Shown: one piece after another, positions 21,143 through 31,879 of the stretch | Position numbering within the stretch: position 1 is the stretch's first letter | How the letters are laid out: each line of letters opens with the position of its first letter | DNA from: Plantago ovata | Taxonomy: Eukaryota > Streptophyta > Magnoliopsida > Lamiales > Plantaginaceae | Assembly: GCA_028274465.1 (NCBI GenBank) | Contig: CM051456.1 | Span: forward strand, 62,916,753 to 62,980,752 | Reading direction: 5' to 3' | DNA: 64,000 nucleotides | The notes under the pieces: generated by a model | Database searches by the model: none | What the model was told of the DNA's origin: nothing | Seen by the model: the letters and a program-made list of their open reading frames with translations, nothing else | Made by a program: the position numbers and the translations under genes

Positions 21143-22799
21143 GTTCGTGGCATGAAGAGGAGATCAGTGAAGGGGAAGTCTAGTACCCTCAAAAAGGAGA
21201 GCTAGGCGCGGACAGGAGTCGATTCAAAGACTTTAAACAGTGGCGCTATCCGGGAGGCAACCCAGAGATTTTATCGCTTTCTTTACCGCTTTAGATTTTA
21301 TCTCACGAGTTTGATTGAGTATTATAGGTCACTTATACAAGCATTAGCTCTCACCTTGGATCCACTTTCGACGTTCGGGACGAGCGACGACGTTTAGGTT
21401 TGGGGAGGAGGTTATCGCTGGTTATCTCTATACTTATCTTGCTTATGATAAACTCGTGAATTTTTTTTTGCATTTGCACGTTTACTGCTTTCCTAGGATA
21501 GTCTTACATGTTTTATATGGAGTTTATTGCCGAATTTTTTGAACTTTTTTATTGGGTAGATCAACTAACTATGCCTTTAATCGTATGCTTCATCTCTATG
21601 AATTTGTTTGAGGTTTTTCTCGCTTGGCTTGTCACATTTATGTGTTGCACTTAGTTAAGCATGGTAGTCTCGACATCACTTAGTGGTGTTTTCTCTACTG
21701 CGGTTCACGAAGGCCTTTATAATAGGATGATGCATGTTAGGGTCCTATGGTTGTTTCCCGAGTAATTATGTACCTAAGAGGCAACAAGTCTTCACCATGC
21801 TTTGATACTGCTAACTGCCTAGGAAGGAGGTAGTGTGAGGTTGTGTGATCCTTTGTTTATAACCTATTCTTCCGAATAGGTTTGGGGAGGGGGTTACACC
21901 ATCATTAGACTTGTTTCTGTTTTTCATTTCCGTATCGTGAGTTTGTTTTTCTTTTTCCATAAATTTTGTACTCCAACCTATTCTTTCGAATAGGTTTGGG
22001 GAAGTCGTGTGAGTCATTTTGTTTCTCTTTGTTATGCTACTGCTGGCTAGAAAAAAAAATCGAAAAAAAAGAAAGAAAGAAAAAATTCCAAAAAAAAAAA
22101 AAAGAGAAAAAGAAAAAGAAAAAAAGAATCTGGAAAGAAAAAAAAGAAAAGACCCCAAAAAAGCAAAGAAGGGGTCCAAAAAAGAAAGCCAAATAGCAGT
22201 TTAGCAAATTGTTGAGTCTTTTCCATTTTTGTATTGTTCGTTATCGTGTTGTAATTTTCTATTTTTTATCTTTTTTGTCTTGAGTGTCATCTGTTCTAGA
22301 CCACCCTCGTCCTGCCATTCAGGAAGTGGTGAATAGCTTAAGACTTTACTTGAGAGATGGGTAGAATAGGGGAGTGTTGTCTTTTATAGGGAACCCTCCT
22401 TCGTTTGATGAGAGCCAGTACTGGTTCGACCTCTTTTGAGGAAAAGTCTTAACATGGTGGAACAGCAGTAAATCCTCAGTTTCATAGGCACGGGACAACC
22501 ATTCGTATCTTAGCATGCTTCATTACGTCGTCACTGACTAGGTCCAGGTAGAGAATGTTACGAGAGACTATCTTGTCTTGTCATAAGGGCTTATGTGGTT
22601 GTGTATAGGTCAATCGAGGTATTCTTCAACCTATATTCATGCTTTGATTTATATGGTTTTTGTTCATATGTTATTTGATAGATTCAGTAGATTAGTCCAT
22701 TTTATTTGGCATGAGCCTCCATTTTGTGTCTTGCATGTTTTTTGTATTAGAGTCTAGCTTAGTTGCTTGAGGACAAGCAAAGGTTCGGTTTGGGGAGTT
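21143..22799 (+). other. Element 2 3' internal region
   Basis: Holds the AGGCAA-loop hairpin (21249-21266), then from about 21470 the same 3' module as family A: hairpins at 21861-21882 and 21975-21996, purine tract about 22050-22190, and polypurine tract TTTGGGGAGTT ending 22799. No accessory ORF is seen, unlike elements 1 and 3. Confidence 0.8.
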
Positions 22800-24109
22800 T
22801 GATGAATGTGTATTTTACACTTGCATTCGAGTCTTTTTCACCTATTTTAGCTATCCTCTATGTTAATTTAGCTATATTTTAATGCATTTTATTAGAATAG
22901 TGTCACGTTTCCCTTTAGATTTTATTTTACAGGTTTTGGTTGAAATTCGAAGATTTCCGGGCAAATATATTGAAGTTGACAAGGAATTGGTGTTCCAGAA
23001 GCCTATTTGGAGTATCTGAAGGTTTCCGGATGGGATTTGGAGTCTAGGGGCCGAATCTGGAGGTTAGAAGGCTACTAGAAGTCAGAAACCGAGTCCGAAA
23101 AGGGGAATAAATCCAAAAACGCGTCGAAAATGCGGAATTCCGTGAAAAACCCGTCGGGCGAACCGCCGCACAGCTGGGGCGAACCGCCCCACACCGGGCG
23201 AACCGCCGGGCGTGTGGGGCGAACCACCCCGTGGTATTTCGGGGCCTATATATAGTTGCTCAGTTTTCTCCGAAAATCATATCTTTCCAGACCTACTTTC
23301 TCACCTCTCTCTATAGTTTTAGGTAGGAACTTCCCGGGGCCTATCCTGGGAGTTCTGTAGCTTAGGGGATACTTCTTCATAGCGGATTGGAGCTCGTAGG
23401 ATCGCAATTCTTCGGAGATTGACAACCTTCGGTAACTTGTATCTTACAGTTTAATCTACTTATTTTATATATCTTTCAATATGTCTTCTTCTATGATTTC
23501 TATTGATTGCATGCCTATTATGAGTAGCTAAACTTATCGTTGGTTGTAGTATGTGAATTCTTAGCGAAGGGAAGATAATCATGCTAATGGCTATATCGCG
23601 CATTATACTCCGTGTCATTGCTTTATTTCGTTGATCAGTTGCAACCTAAATTCTCGTATGTTGTATTAATTATTATGCACAATTGGACACTTGTCGACCA
23701 TCAGACCAATTATCTTCGTAGTGTTGAATAATTACGGAACACATTAGGACAATCGTGATTGTCAGACCAATTATCTTCGTAGTGCTTAATATTTGCAACA
23801 TGACACTAGATTGATTCAAAGATCTCTATGCAAGACCGAGGAATTTATGCATGATTATCGACCCGTTATGTTAAGAAGGACCATACTATCACCAATCTCC
23901 ATTATCTGCCAGAAACCCCCTATTGCTATCTGTCTGCTGTTTTATATTCTCTTGTTAAATAGATAAAGCTAGTTATACTCCTGAGAGAACGACACTCGAG
24001 TCATTCTACTGCTACACTACGGTTTTCGTTGTAGTTGTGGATTGCCTTTGGCTAATTACAAATTTATTTGATTCGTTCGCGTTGGAACACGACATCCGCG
24101 CGTTCATCA
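22800..24109 (+). repeat. 3' LTR of element 2
   Basis: Near-identical to the 5' LTR, with a 5-base loss near 23760. The TATA box CTATATATAG is intact (23246-23255) and the palindrome array lies at 23153-23232. Confidence 0.95.
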
Positions 24110-24626
24110 AGTGTCATCTGTTCTAGACCACCCTCGTCCTGCCATTCAGGAAGTGGTGAATAGCTTAAGACATTACTTGAGAGATGGGTAGAATAGGGGA
24201 GTGTTATCTTTTATAGGGAACCCTCCTTCGTTTGATGAGAGCCAGTACTGGTTCGACCTCTTTGAGGGAAAGTCTTAAACTTGGTAAACAGGAGTAAGTC
24301 CTCAGTTTCATAGGCACGGGACAATCATTCGTATCTTAGCATGCTTCATTACGTCGTCACTGACTAGGTCCAGGTAGAGAATGTTACGAGAGATTATCTT
24401 GTCTTGACATAAGTGCTTATGTGGATGTGTATAAGTCAATCGAGGTATCCTTCAACCTATATTCATGCTTTGATTTATATGGTTTTTGTTCATATGTTAT
24501 TTGATAGATTCAGTAGATTAGTTCATTTTATTTGGCATGAGACTCCATTTTATGTGTTGCATTGTTTTTTGCATTAGAGTCTAGCTTAGTTGCTTGAGGA
24601 CAAGCAAAGGTTCGGTTTGGGGAGTT
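24110..24626 (+). other. Family A 3' internal region, copy 3 (right part)
   Basis: Begins with the right target duplication AGTGT (24110-24114), continues CATCTGTTCTAGACC as in intact copies, and ends at the polypurine tract against the LTR at 24627. Confidence 0.85.
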
Positions 24627-25941
24627 TGATGAATGTGTATTTTACACTTTCATTTGAGTCTTTTTCACCTATTTTAGTTATCCTCTATGTTAATATTAGC
24701 TATATTTTAGTGCATTTATTAGAATAGTGTCACGTTTCCCTTTAGTTTTTATTTTACAAGTTTTGGTTGAAAAACGAGGATTTCAGGGCAATTATATTGA
24801 AGTTGACAAGGTATTGGTGTTCCAAAAGCCTATTTGGAGTATCTGAAGGTTTTCGGATAGGATTTGGAGTCTAGGGGTCGAATCTGGAGGTTAGAAGGCC
24901 ACTAGAAGTCAGAAACCGAGTCCAAAAAGGGGAAGAAATCCAAAAACGCATCGAAAACGCGGAATTTCCCGAAAAAAGATCCCGGGCGAATCGCCCGGGA
25001 CGTGGGGCGAATCGCCCCACACCAGGCGAATCGCCCGGTGTGTGGGGCCCTTCGCCCCACACAAATTCGAAGCCTATATATAATTGCTCAGTTTTTCTCC
25101 GAAATTCATACTTTTCCAGACCTATTCTCTCACCTTTCTCTGTAGTTTTAGGTAGGAACTTCCCAGAGCCTGTTCTGGGGGTTCATAGCTTAGGAGATAC
25201 TTTTTCATAGCAGTTTGGAGCTTGTAAGATCACGATTCTTCGGAGACAGACAACCTTCGGTAACATTGTATCTTACAGTTTTTCTACTTATTCTTATATA
25301 TCTTTCAACATGTTTTCTTCTATGATTTCTGTTGATTGCATGACAACTATGAGTAGCTAAACTTATCGTTGGTGATAGTATGTGAATTCTTAGCGAAGGG
25401 TTGATAATTATGCTAATGGCTATATCGCGCATTATACTCCGTGTTATTGCTTTATTTCTTTGATCTAGCGGAACCTATATCTTCGTATGTTGATTAATTA
25501 TTGCACACGATTGCACCATAGTGTTGACCTATGCATATCTATATCTTCGTAGTGTTGAATAATTACGGAACACAATTGGACAGTAGTGTTTGACCTATCA
25601 GTATCTATATCTTCGTAGTGTGTGATAATTACAACAGGACAATTAATAGATCAAAGATCTCCATGCAAGACCGAGGAATTTACGCATGATTATTAACCCG
25701 TTATGCTTTGAAGGACCATACTATCACCAATCTCCATTATCTGTTAGAAAAACCTTTGCTATACCAACTGCTGTTTTTATATTCTTTAGTTAAATAGATA
25801 AAGCTAGTTATAGTCCTTAGAGAACGACACTCGAGGTCATTCTACTGCTACACTACGGTTTTCGTTGTAGTTGTGAATTGTCTTTGGCTAAATAACAAAT
25901 TAATTTGCTTGATCCGGAACTGACAATCCCGCGCATCATCA
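24627..25941 (+). repeat. Family A LTR 4 (1315 bp, full length)
   Basis: Starts TGATGAATG, ends GCATCATCA. It holds the best-preserved palindrome array (24981-25062), a TATA box CTATATATAA (25074-25083) and the ~66-bp tandem repeats (about 25470-25650). Confidence 0.95.
24981..25083 (+). promoter_or_regulatory. Best-preserved LTR palindrome array with TATA box
   Basis: Four abutting units: CCCGGGCGAATCGCCCGGG (24981-24999, perfect), GTGGGGCGAATCGCCCCAC (25002-25020, perfect), ACCAGGCGAATCGCCCGGT (25021-25039, one mismatch), and GTGTGGGGC...GCCCCACAC (25040-25062). The TATA box starts 11 bases later. The arms differ from unit to unit yet stay complementary. Confidence 0.75.
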
Positions 25942-25944
25942 AAT

Positions 25945-25962
25945 TGGCGCCGCTGCCGGGGA
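25945..25962 (+). other. Primer-binding site, tRNA-Asp type (family A copy 4)
   Basis: TGGCGCCGCTGCCGGGGA, 3 nt after the LTR end. Confidence 0.9.
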
Positions 25963-26215
25963 CTATACTCCTTTTTTCTGTTTAATTTGTTTATATTTTC
26001 AGCATTCAACTCCCAGAACAGCTCTTGGATTGTCTCTCAAAAATTTCACCTTCTTACCCTATTTCTTTCCTCCTATCTTCTTCAGTAAATTCATCTAATC
26101 TGATCTTGGTTACCTTGCGTGTTTGTGCTCTCGGAATTTTTGGTGATATTGTGTTTGATTACACTAATAGAACTAATTTTTAGTTTTGAGTTGCTCTTAC
26201 TACAGAAATACAGAT

Positions 26216-27507
26216 ATGATGTCCATGCGCGCTCGCATGACACCCCAATTCTCGCTGGTGAGGAGAGGATCTTCCGTATACCTGGAAGATGAGTTAAGGA
26301 GGTATGAGGTGACGGAATCCATGGTGAGGTACTTACCAAGGTACGAAGATGGAGTAGGGATGGACCCATGGAGTTTCATGCAGAGGGGTTTACTAAGGAC
26401 CAATTGTGCAGGAAATTATTTTCTTTTACTCTGGGGTATGAGCCGAGGCGTTGGATTGCAAGGTTAGAACCAGGATCGCTGAAAACTTGGGGCCAAGTAG
26501 TAGAGGAGTTCTTGGCGCGGTTCATGCCCTATCATGAGACAATTGCCTTACGTGATAGGATCCAATATTTCGAGCAAGGAGAGTATGAGCAGTTTTGTGA
26601 CGTCTACGAACGTTTTGAGCTGTATAAACGTGAGTGCCCCCATCACCGTTTCGAAGATGGGGATTTGATTTGGTGCTTCGTTGGTGGACTTCGTGAAGAG
26701 GAACGACTTAGAGTGGATCGGTTGATCGGCGGTCTGAGAGAATGTACGGTCGACAAGGCAGAAGAAGTCCTCCGTAAGTACGCCAGAGGTTCAACACAAT
26801 CCGATGAGGTCATACCAATTCACATCACCGCAAAGGAAGTAGATCGAGGTGAAGCAGGAAGCTCATCCGAGGAGTATTTTGAAGCCGAAGAAATCAGTGA
26901 GGAAGATGCACATGCCGAGCAAGTTGAAGATGACCTTCGTATAGCAAAAGTTGTTGAAGAAGTTGAAGTAACTGAGCATCTTACGGAAGAATTCAGCTTG
27001 TTGAATTGTGCTGAAGTAGAAGAGGTTCGAGAACTTGAAGAGGAGAAAGGATTGGAAGGAGACGCCCCCCTGGAGGTGGGGGGCGAGTCGGCCAGCATGG
27101 TGGGAGAACCGCCTCCCATGACCAGTGAGCTGGATGACCCCTGCTCCCCTGTTTCCTTACTCGCAGACATTCGCATCAATCCAAAGCCACTTCCTTCCGT
27201 TACTACTGAGGTTCTTAAGTACAAAGAAGTGAATCTACTCCTCCGAGGTGGAAAGCTTGACAAGCAAGATACACAGGAGCCACCACTAAACAAGCACCTC
27301 GATGAAGTCAAAGTGAATGTCCTCCTATTGATGAAATCCTTATTGGATATGTCTGCAAAGCAAACCAGTCCATTCACCATGGTGAGATGTTTGAAGCTTC
27401 CTAGGTCTCTTTGCTACATCGGACCAAGAGAATGGCGGCCAACGTGGGGAGGTACTCTTGAGTCCATTCTTGAATACTCAGCCGACCGAGGCCAAACCGT
27501 TCGGTAA
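26216..27507 (+). pseudogene. gag-only ORF of family A, copy 4 (34-bp deletion)
   Basis: Starts at ATG 26216. A 34-bp deletion near 26379 removes about 11 residues and shifts the frame to a stop at 26465-26467. Everything downstream, including the gag domain and the normal C-terminus to 27507, is intact in the original frame. Adding the deleted bases back gives the same 1326-nt length as copy 1. Confidence 0.85.
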
Positions 27508-28855
27508 CATCTAGTATCACTTTTTATTTACTCATTCTCTTTTGCTAGGGACTAGCTTAAATTTCATGAGGGGGATGGGATGTGAACCATGATGTTAAGT
27601 ATTGTTTGGCTTTGTGATGTTGAATATGGTATCTTGTTTTTTAATTGCATTTGCACGTTTACCGTTTTCTTAGTTTTTTAGGTTGCATTTACTGCATTCA
27701 TCCTAGGATAGTCTTGCATGTTTTATATGGAGTTTATTGCCGAATTTTTTGAACTTTTTTATTGGGTAGATTAACTAACTATGCCATTAATCATATGCTT
27801 CATCTCTATGAATTTGTTTGAGGTTTTTCTCGCTTGGCTTGTCACATTTATGTATTGCACTTAGTTAAGCTTGGTAGTCTTGACATCACTTAGTGGTGTT
27901 TTCTCTACTGCGGCTCACGAAGGCCTTTATAATAGGATGATGCATGTTAGGGTCTTATGGTTGTTTTTCCGAGTAATTATGTACCTAAGAGGCAACAAGT
28001 CTTCACCATGCTTTGAGATTGCTAAATGCCTAGGAAGGAAGTAGTGTGAGGTTGTGTGATCCTTTGTTTATAACCTATTCTTTCGAATAGGTTTGGGGAG
28101 GGGGTTACACCATCGTAGACTTGTTTTTCGTTTTTCATTTCTGTGTTGTGAGTTTATTTTTCCTTTTCCGTAAATTTTATACTCCAACCTATTCTTTCGA
28201 ATAGGTATGGGGAAGTCGTGTGAGTCATTTTGTTTCTCTTTTGTTATGCTACTTCTGGCTAAAAAATCGAAAAAAAAGAAAGAAAAAATTCCAGGAAAAA
28301 AGAAAAATAAAGAAAAAAGGAAACTGGAAAGAAAAAAAAAAGAAAAAAAAAAGAAAAGACCCAAAAAAAGCAAGGAAGGGTCCAAAAAAAAGAAAGCCAA
28401 ATAGCAGTTTAGCAAAGTGTTGTGTCTCATTTCCAATTCTTTTAATGTTCGTAATCGTGTTGTAATTTTCTATTTTTTGTCTTTTGTTTTTGAGTATCAT
28501 CCGTTCTAGACCACCCTCGTCCTGCCATTCAGGAAGTGGTGAATAGCTTAAGACTTTACTTGAGAGATGGGTAGAATAGGGGAGTGTTATCTTTTATAGG
28601 GAACCCTCCTTCGTTTGATGAGAGCCAGTACTGGTTCGACCTCTTTGAGGGAAAGTCTTAAACTTGGTGAACAGGAGTAAGTCCTCAGTTTCATAGGCAC
28701 GGGACAACCATTCGTATCTTAGCATGCTACATTACGTCGTCACTGACTAGGTCCAGTTAGAGAATGTTACGAGAGACTATCTTGTCTTGACATAAGTGCT
28801 TATGTGGATGTGTATAAGTCAATCGAGGTATTCTTCAACCTATATTCATGCTTTG
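27508..28855 (+). other. Family A 3' internal region, copy 4, truncated
   Basis: Hairpins at 28072-28093 and 28186-28207, purine tract about 28259-28399. It ends at TTCATGCTTTGA, fused directly to the middle of an LTR. The polypurine tract and the first ~390 bases of the LTR are gone. Confidence 0.8.
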
Positions 28856-29787
28856 AATCGCCCCACACCAGGCGAATCGCCCGGTGTGTGGGGCCCTTCG
28901 CCCCACACAAATTCGAAGCCTATATATAATTGCTCAGTTTTTCTCCGAAATTCATACTTTTCCAGACCTATTCTCTCACCTTTCTTTGTAGTTTTAGGTA
29001 GGAACTTCCCAGAGCCCTGTTCTGGGGGTTCATAGCTTAGGAGATACTTTTTCATAGCAGTTTGGAGCTTGTAAGATCGCGATTCTTCGGAACTGACAAC
29101 CTTCGGTAACATTGTATCTTACAGTTTTTCTACTTATTTTTATATATCTTTCAACATGTTTTCTTCTATGATTTCTGTTGATTGCATGACAACTATGAGT
29201 AGCTAAACTTATCGTTGGTGATAGTATGTGAATTCTTAGCGAAGGGTTGATAATTATGCTAATGGCTATATCGCGCATTATACTCCGTGTTATTGCTTTA
29301 TTTGTTTGATCTAGCGGAACCTATATCTTCGTATGTTGATTAATTATTGCACACGATTGGACCATAGTGTTGACCTATGCATATCTATATCTTCGTAGTG
29401 TTGAATAATTACGGAACACAATTGGACAGTAGTGTTTGACCTATCAGTATCTATATCTTCGTAGTGTGTGATAATTACAACAGGACAATTAATAGATCAA
29501 AGTTCTCCATGCAAGACCGAGGAATTTACGCATGATTATTAACCCGTTATGCTTTGAAGGACCATACTATCACCAATCTACATTATCTGTTAGAAAAACC
29601 TTTGCTATACCGACTGCTGTTTTTATATTCTTTAGTTAAATAGATAAAGCTAGTTATAGTCCTTAGAGAACGACACTCGAGGTCATTCTACTGCTACACT
29701 ACGGTTTTCGTTGTAGTTGTGAATTGCCTTTGGCTAAATAACAAATTTATTTGCTTGATCCGGAACTGACAATCCCGCGCATCATCA
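28856..29787 (+). repeat. Family A LTR 5, 5'-truncated
   Basis: Begins inside a promoter palindrome (ATCGCCCCACACCAGG) and runs to GCATCATCA at 29787. TATA box at 28920-28929. It is followed directly by intron-type sequence of the element 3 family, with no primer site. Confidence 0.9.
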
Positions 29788-29968
29788 GTAGGTTGTTTGT
29801 GTGATTAGAAGCGTTATTTACTATCAATTGCGTGCTCAATTATGCTTGGATTGTTGATTTGGGAATTTTGCTACTAGATGATATATCTTGTTATGCAATA
29901 TATCTTTATCTTTGATTCCATACATATGATTGTGTTTATTGATGTAATGATGATGGATTTGATGGTAG
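29788..29968 (+). other. Fragment of element 3-type intron, left of Copia insertion
   Basis: GTAGGTTGTTTGTGTGATTAG onward is the reverse complement of about 56650-56835 and 63620-63815. It resumes at 51455 after the Copia element. Confidence 0.85.
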
Positions 29969-29973
29969 AATGC
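29969..29973 (+). other. Target duplication AATGC, left
   Basis: AATGC directly precedes the Copia LTR and is repeated at 51455-51459. Confidence 0.95.
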
Positions 29974-31619
29974 TGTTGGTCCCTTTAAACAACAAGAAAA
30001 GACTAGAGGGGGGGGGGGGTGAATAGTCTTTTCAAACTTTCGTCGTTTAAAACTTTCTCAGCAAGTACTTATTACTTTTCAGTAATGAGTTTGCTGATAC
30101 TTAACTTTCTCAGCAAGCGTAAGTTATTTTACAGTAGCTTGGATTGCTGATACTTAAAATCAGAGAGCGGAAGTCTTTGAAACAATAAGTGCTCTTTCAG
30201 CAAGTAAAGAGTTTCAGCAAGTGAAGTGAGTGACTATGTACAAACAGATATAATTTGCTGAAAGCTAAATGCAGTAAGTAAATCACACAAACGCTTTTAT
30301 AGTGGTATCTGAGAGTGGCGTAATCTCTCAACTAATCCACTTTGTCCTTTCTAGGACTGAATCCACTAAGATATGATTGAGGTTCCTTACAATCTCCTAT
30401 CTAAAGCGATTCAACAGAAACCAAAGCACACTAGCTTTGTCTCCAACCAAAACTAGAGAACTCAACCTTGTTCTCCACCAAACTTGGTACTTTTAATCAG
30501 CAAAACTATGCTCGATTAAGTTCCCCCTGAATATCACGCCTGAAAGGGTGTATTTTCAGTTAGAGAGTTTTGGGGTGAGATGACTTAATTATAACTTATT
30601 CAGTTACAAAAAGTAAACTAAGAAACACAATTTGGAATACTTTGCAGTAAACAAGTTTGATTGTTTCTGGTGTCAAGACTTGTTCTTGTTTGAAAGAAAG
30701 AACACTTAACTAATTTCTTAGCCGAGTTTGTTCTACTTCTTCACAAGTAGCTTTTTCAAGCTTTAAGTCTTGGAACGGATCAATGGCAGTAAGAGTGTTT
30801 GAAGGTTTGAGAGTTTTTAAGCACAAGTGAGACTTTGATCACGTTGTTGACACACTTCAACTCTTTGCCGGATGACCTCTATTTATAGTGCAAGTAAGGA
30901 GCCGTTTGAATTTCAAATCCTAAGGCTTTTGTTCCTTAACATGTCACTATCTTGCTTTTGTACTTTCAGCAGCGACTTTGTTTGTCTTCTAGTCTTCATG
31001 TCCTTCATGTGCATGCTTTGCATTAAATGCACCTTTGAATAGAATTCAAACAGTAACATTTGGAGCGCAAATTCTCGTACATTCAGCAAGAGGTCACATA
31101 TGTTCATCAGCAAGCGGTCAGTCTCAGTTTCAGTAAGCACAACCTACTCTGTCTTTCAGATTTTCACTTATGCAATGCTGTTGCTGAACATTCCACTTTC
31201 TGAACAAACACGTGCCTTACCAGTCTTCAGCAATCTTCAAGACTGCAAGTCTTCAAGTCTTCAATTCTTCAGATCTTCAAAAGTCTTCAAGATTCTGACC
31301 GGTTTCTTATTTGCTTCAATAATTTGTTTGTAATAAACAAAATATATCTTCAGCAAATGCTTCAATAGGTCATTTTCTTTTCAGAAAATAAGATTCATTA
31401 AAGCTAAGCATCAATAAGATATTTTCTTTTCAGAAAATAAAATACATCATACGCAAAAGAAATAACTTATCTAATACCTAACTAAGTCATCAGCAAACGT
31501 TCCTCTTTTACAATGTCCTAAAAATTTCTAAATTCCTATGGACCTTAAGAGTACTAGTTACTGGACTTTCCTTAATTTAGCATGGTTAATTGATCATCAA
31601 AATTACAAGCTTCCTAACA
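29974..31619 (-). repeat. 3' LTR of the Copia element (1646 bp)
   Basis: Outer ends TGTTGG...TAACA in window orientation. A run of 12 G at 30008-30019 is 8 G in the other LTR. TATA box CTATAAATAG on the minus strand (30888-30879). It contains nested TCAGCAA/TTGCTGA hairpins at 30058-30097 and 30110-30150. Confidence 0.95.
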
Positions 31620-31636
31620 AATTTCCCCCTTTTTGA
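31620..31636 (-). other. Polypurine tract of the Copia element
   Basis: Minus strand TCAAAAAGGGGGAAATT, directly against the 3' LTR; primes plus-strand DNA synthesis. Confidence 0.9.
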
Positions 31637-31879
31637 TGTTAGCAATCCATGGCTAAATTAATTGTTACCCTTTTAGAGGTTTCTGATGTTGAATAAATCA
31701 GTTGATTAATGCAAGCATACTTGAATAAATTAACAGTAAGCATAAGTAAGTTGCATAATCAAAAATCAATAAGAGTCAAAAGAATTCATTGCTGAAAGTT
31801 ATCATTCATAAGATTACAAGAAAGCATAGATAACAAGGAATCAGCAAACAAAAACTTTAACAAAAACTATTGCAGGGAG

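Larger units (their letters stand above)
17963..24109 (+). mobile_element. Element 2: complete gag-protease LTR retrotransposon, nested
   Basis: LTRs of 1316 bp (17963-19278) and 1310 bp (22800-24109) flank a tRNA-Asp primer site, a gag-protease frame, a non-coding 3' region and a polypurine tract. AGTGT at 17958-17962 and 24110-24114 is an exact 5-bp target duplication; removing the element restores GAGTGTCATCTG as in the other family A copies. The LTRs differ by roughly two dozen mostly transition changes by eye, about 2%, so the insertion is fairly recent but not the youngest here. No reverse transcriptase, RNase H or integrase is present, so movement needs a helper. Confidence 0.95.

Noticed and set aside
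31100-31333. 77-aa frame in the Copia LTR (also 50935-51168)
   Set aside because: It is in LTR non-coding sequence, on the strand opposite to transcription, and differs between LTRs without codon bias.
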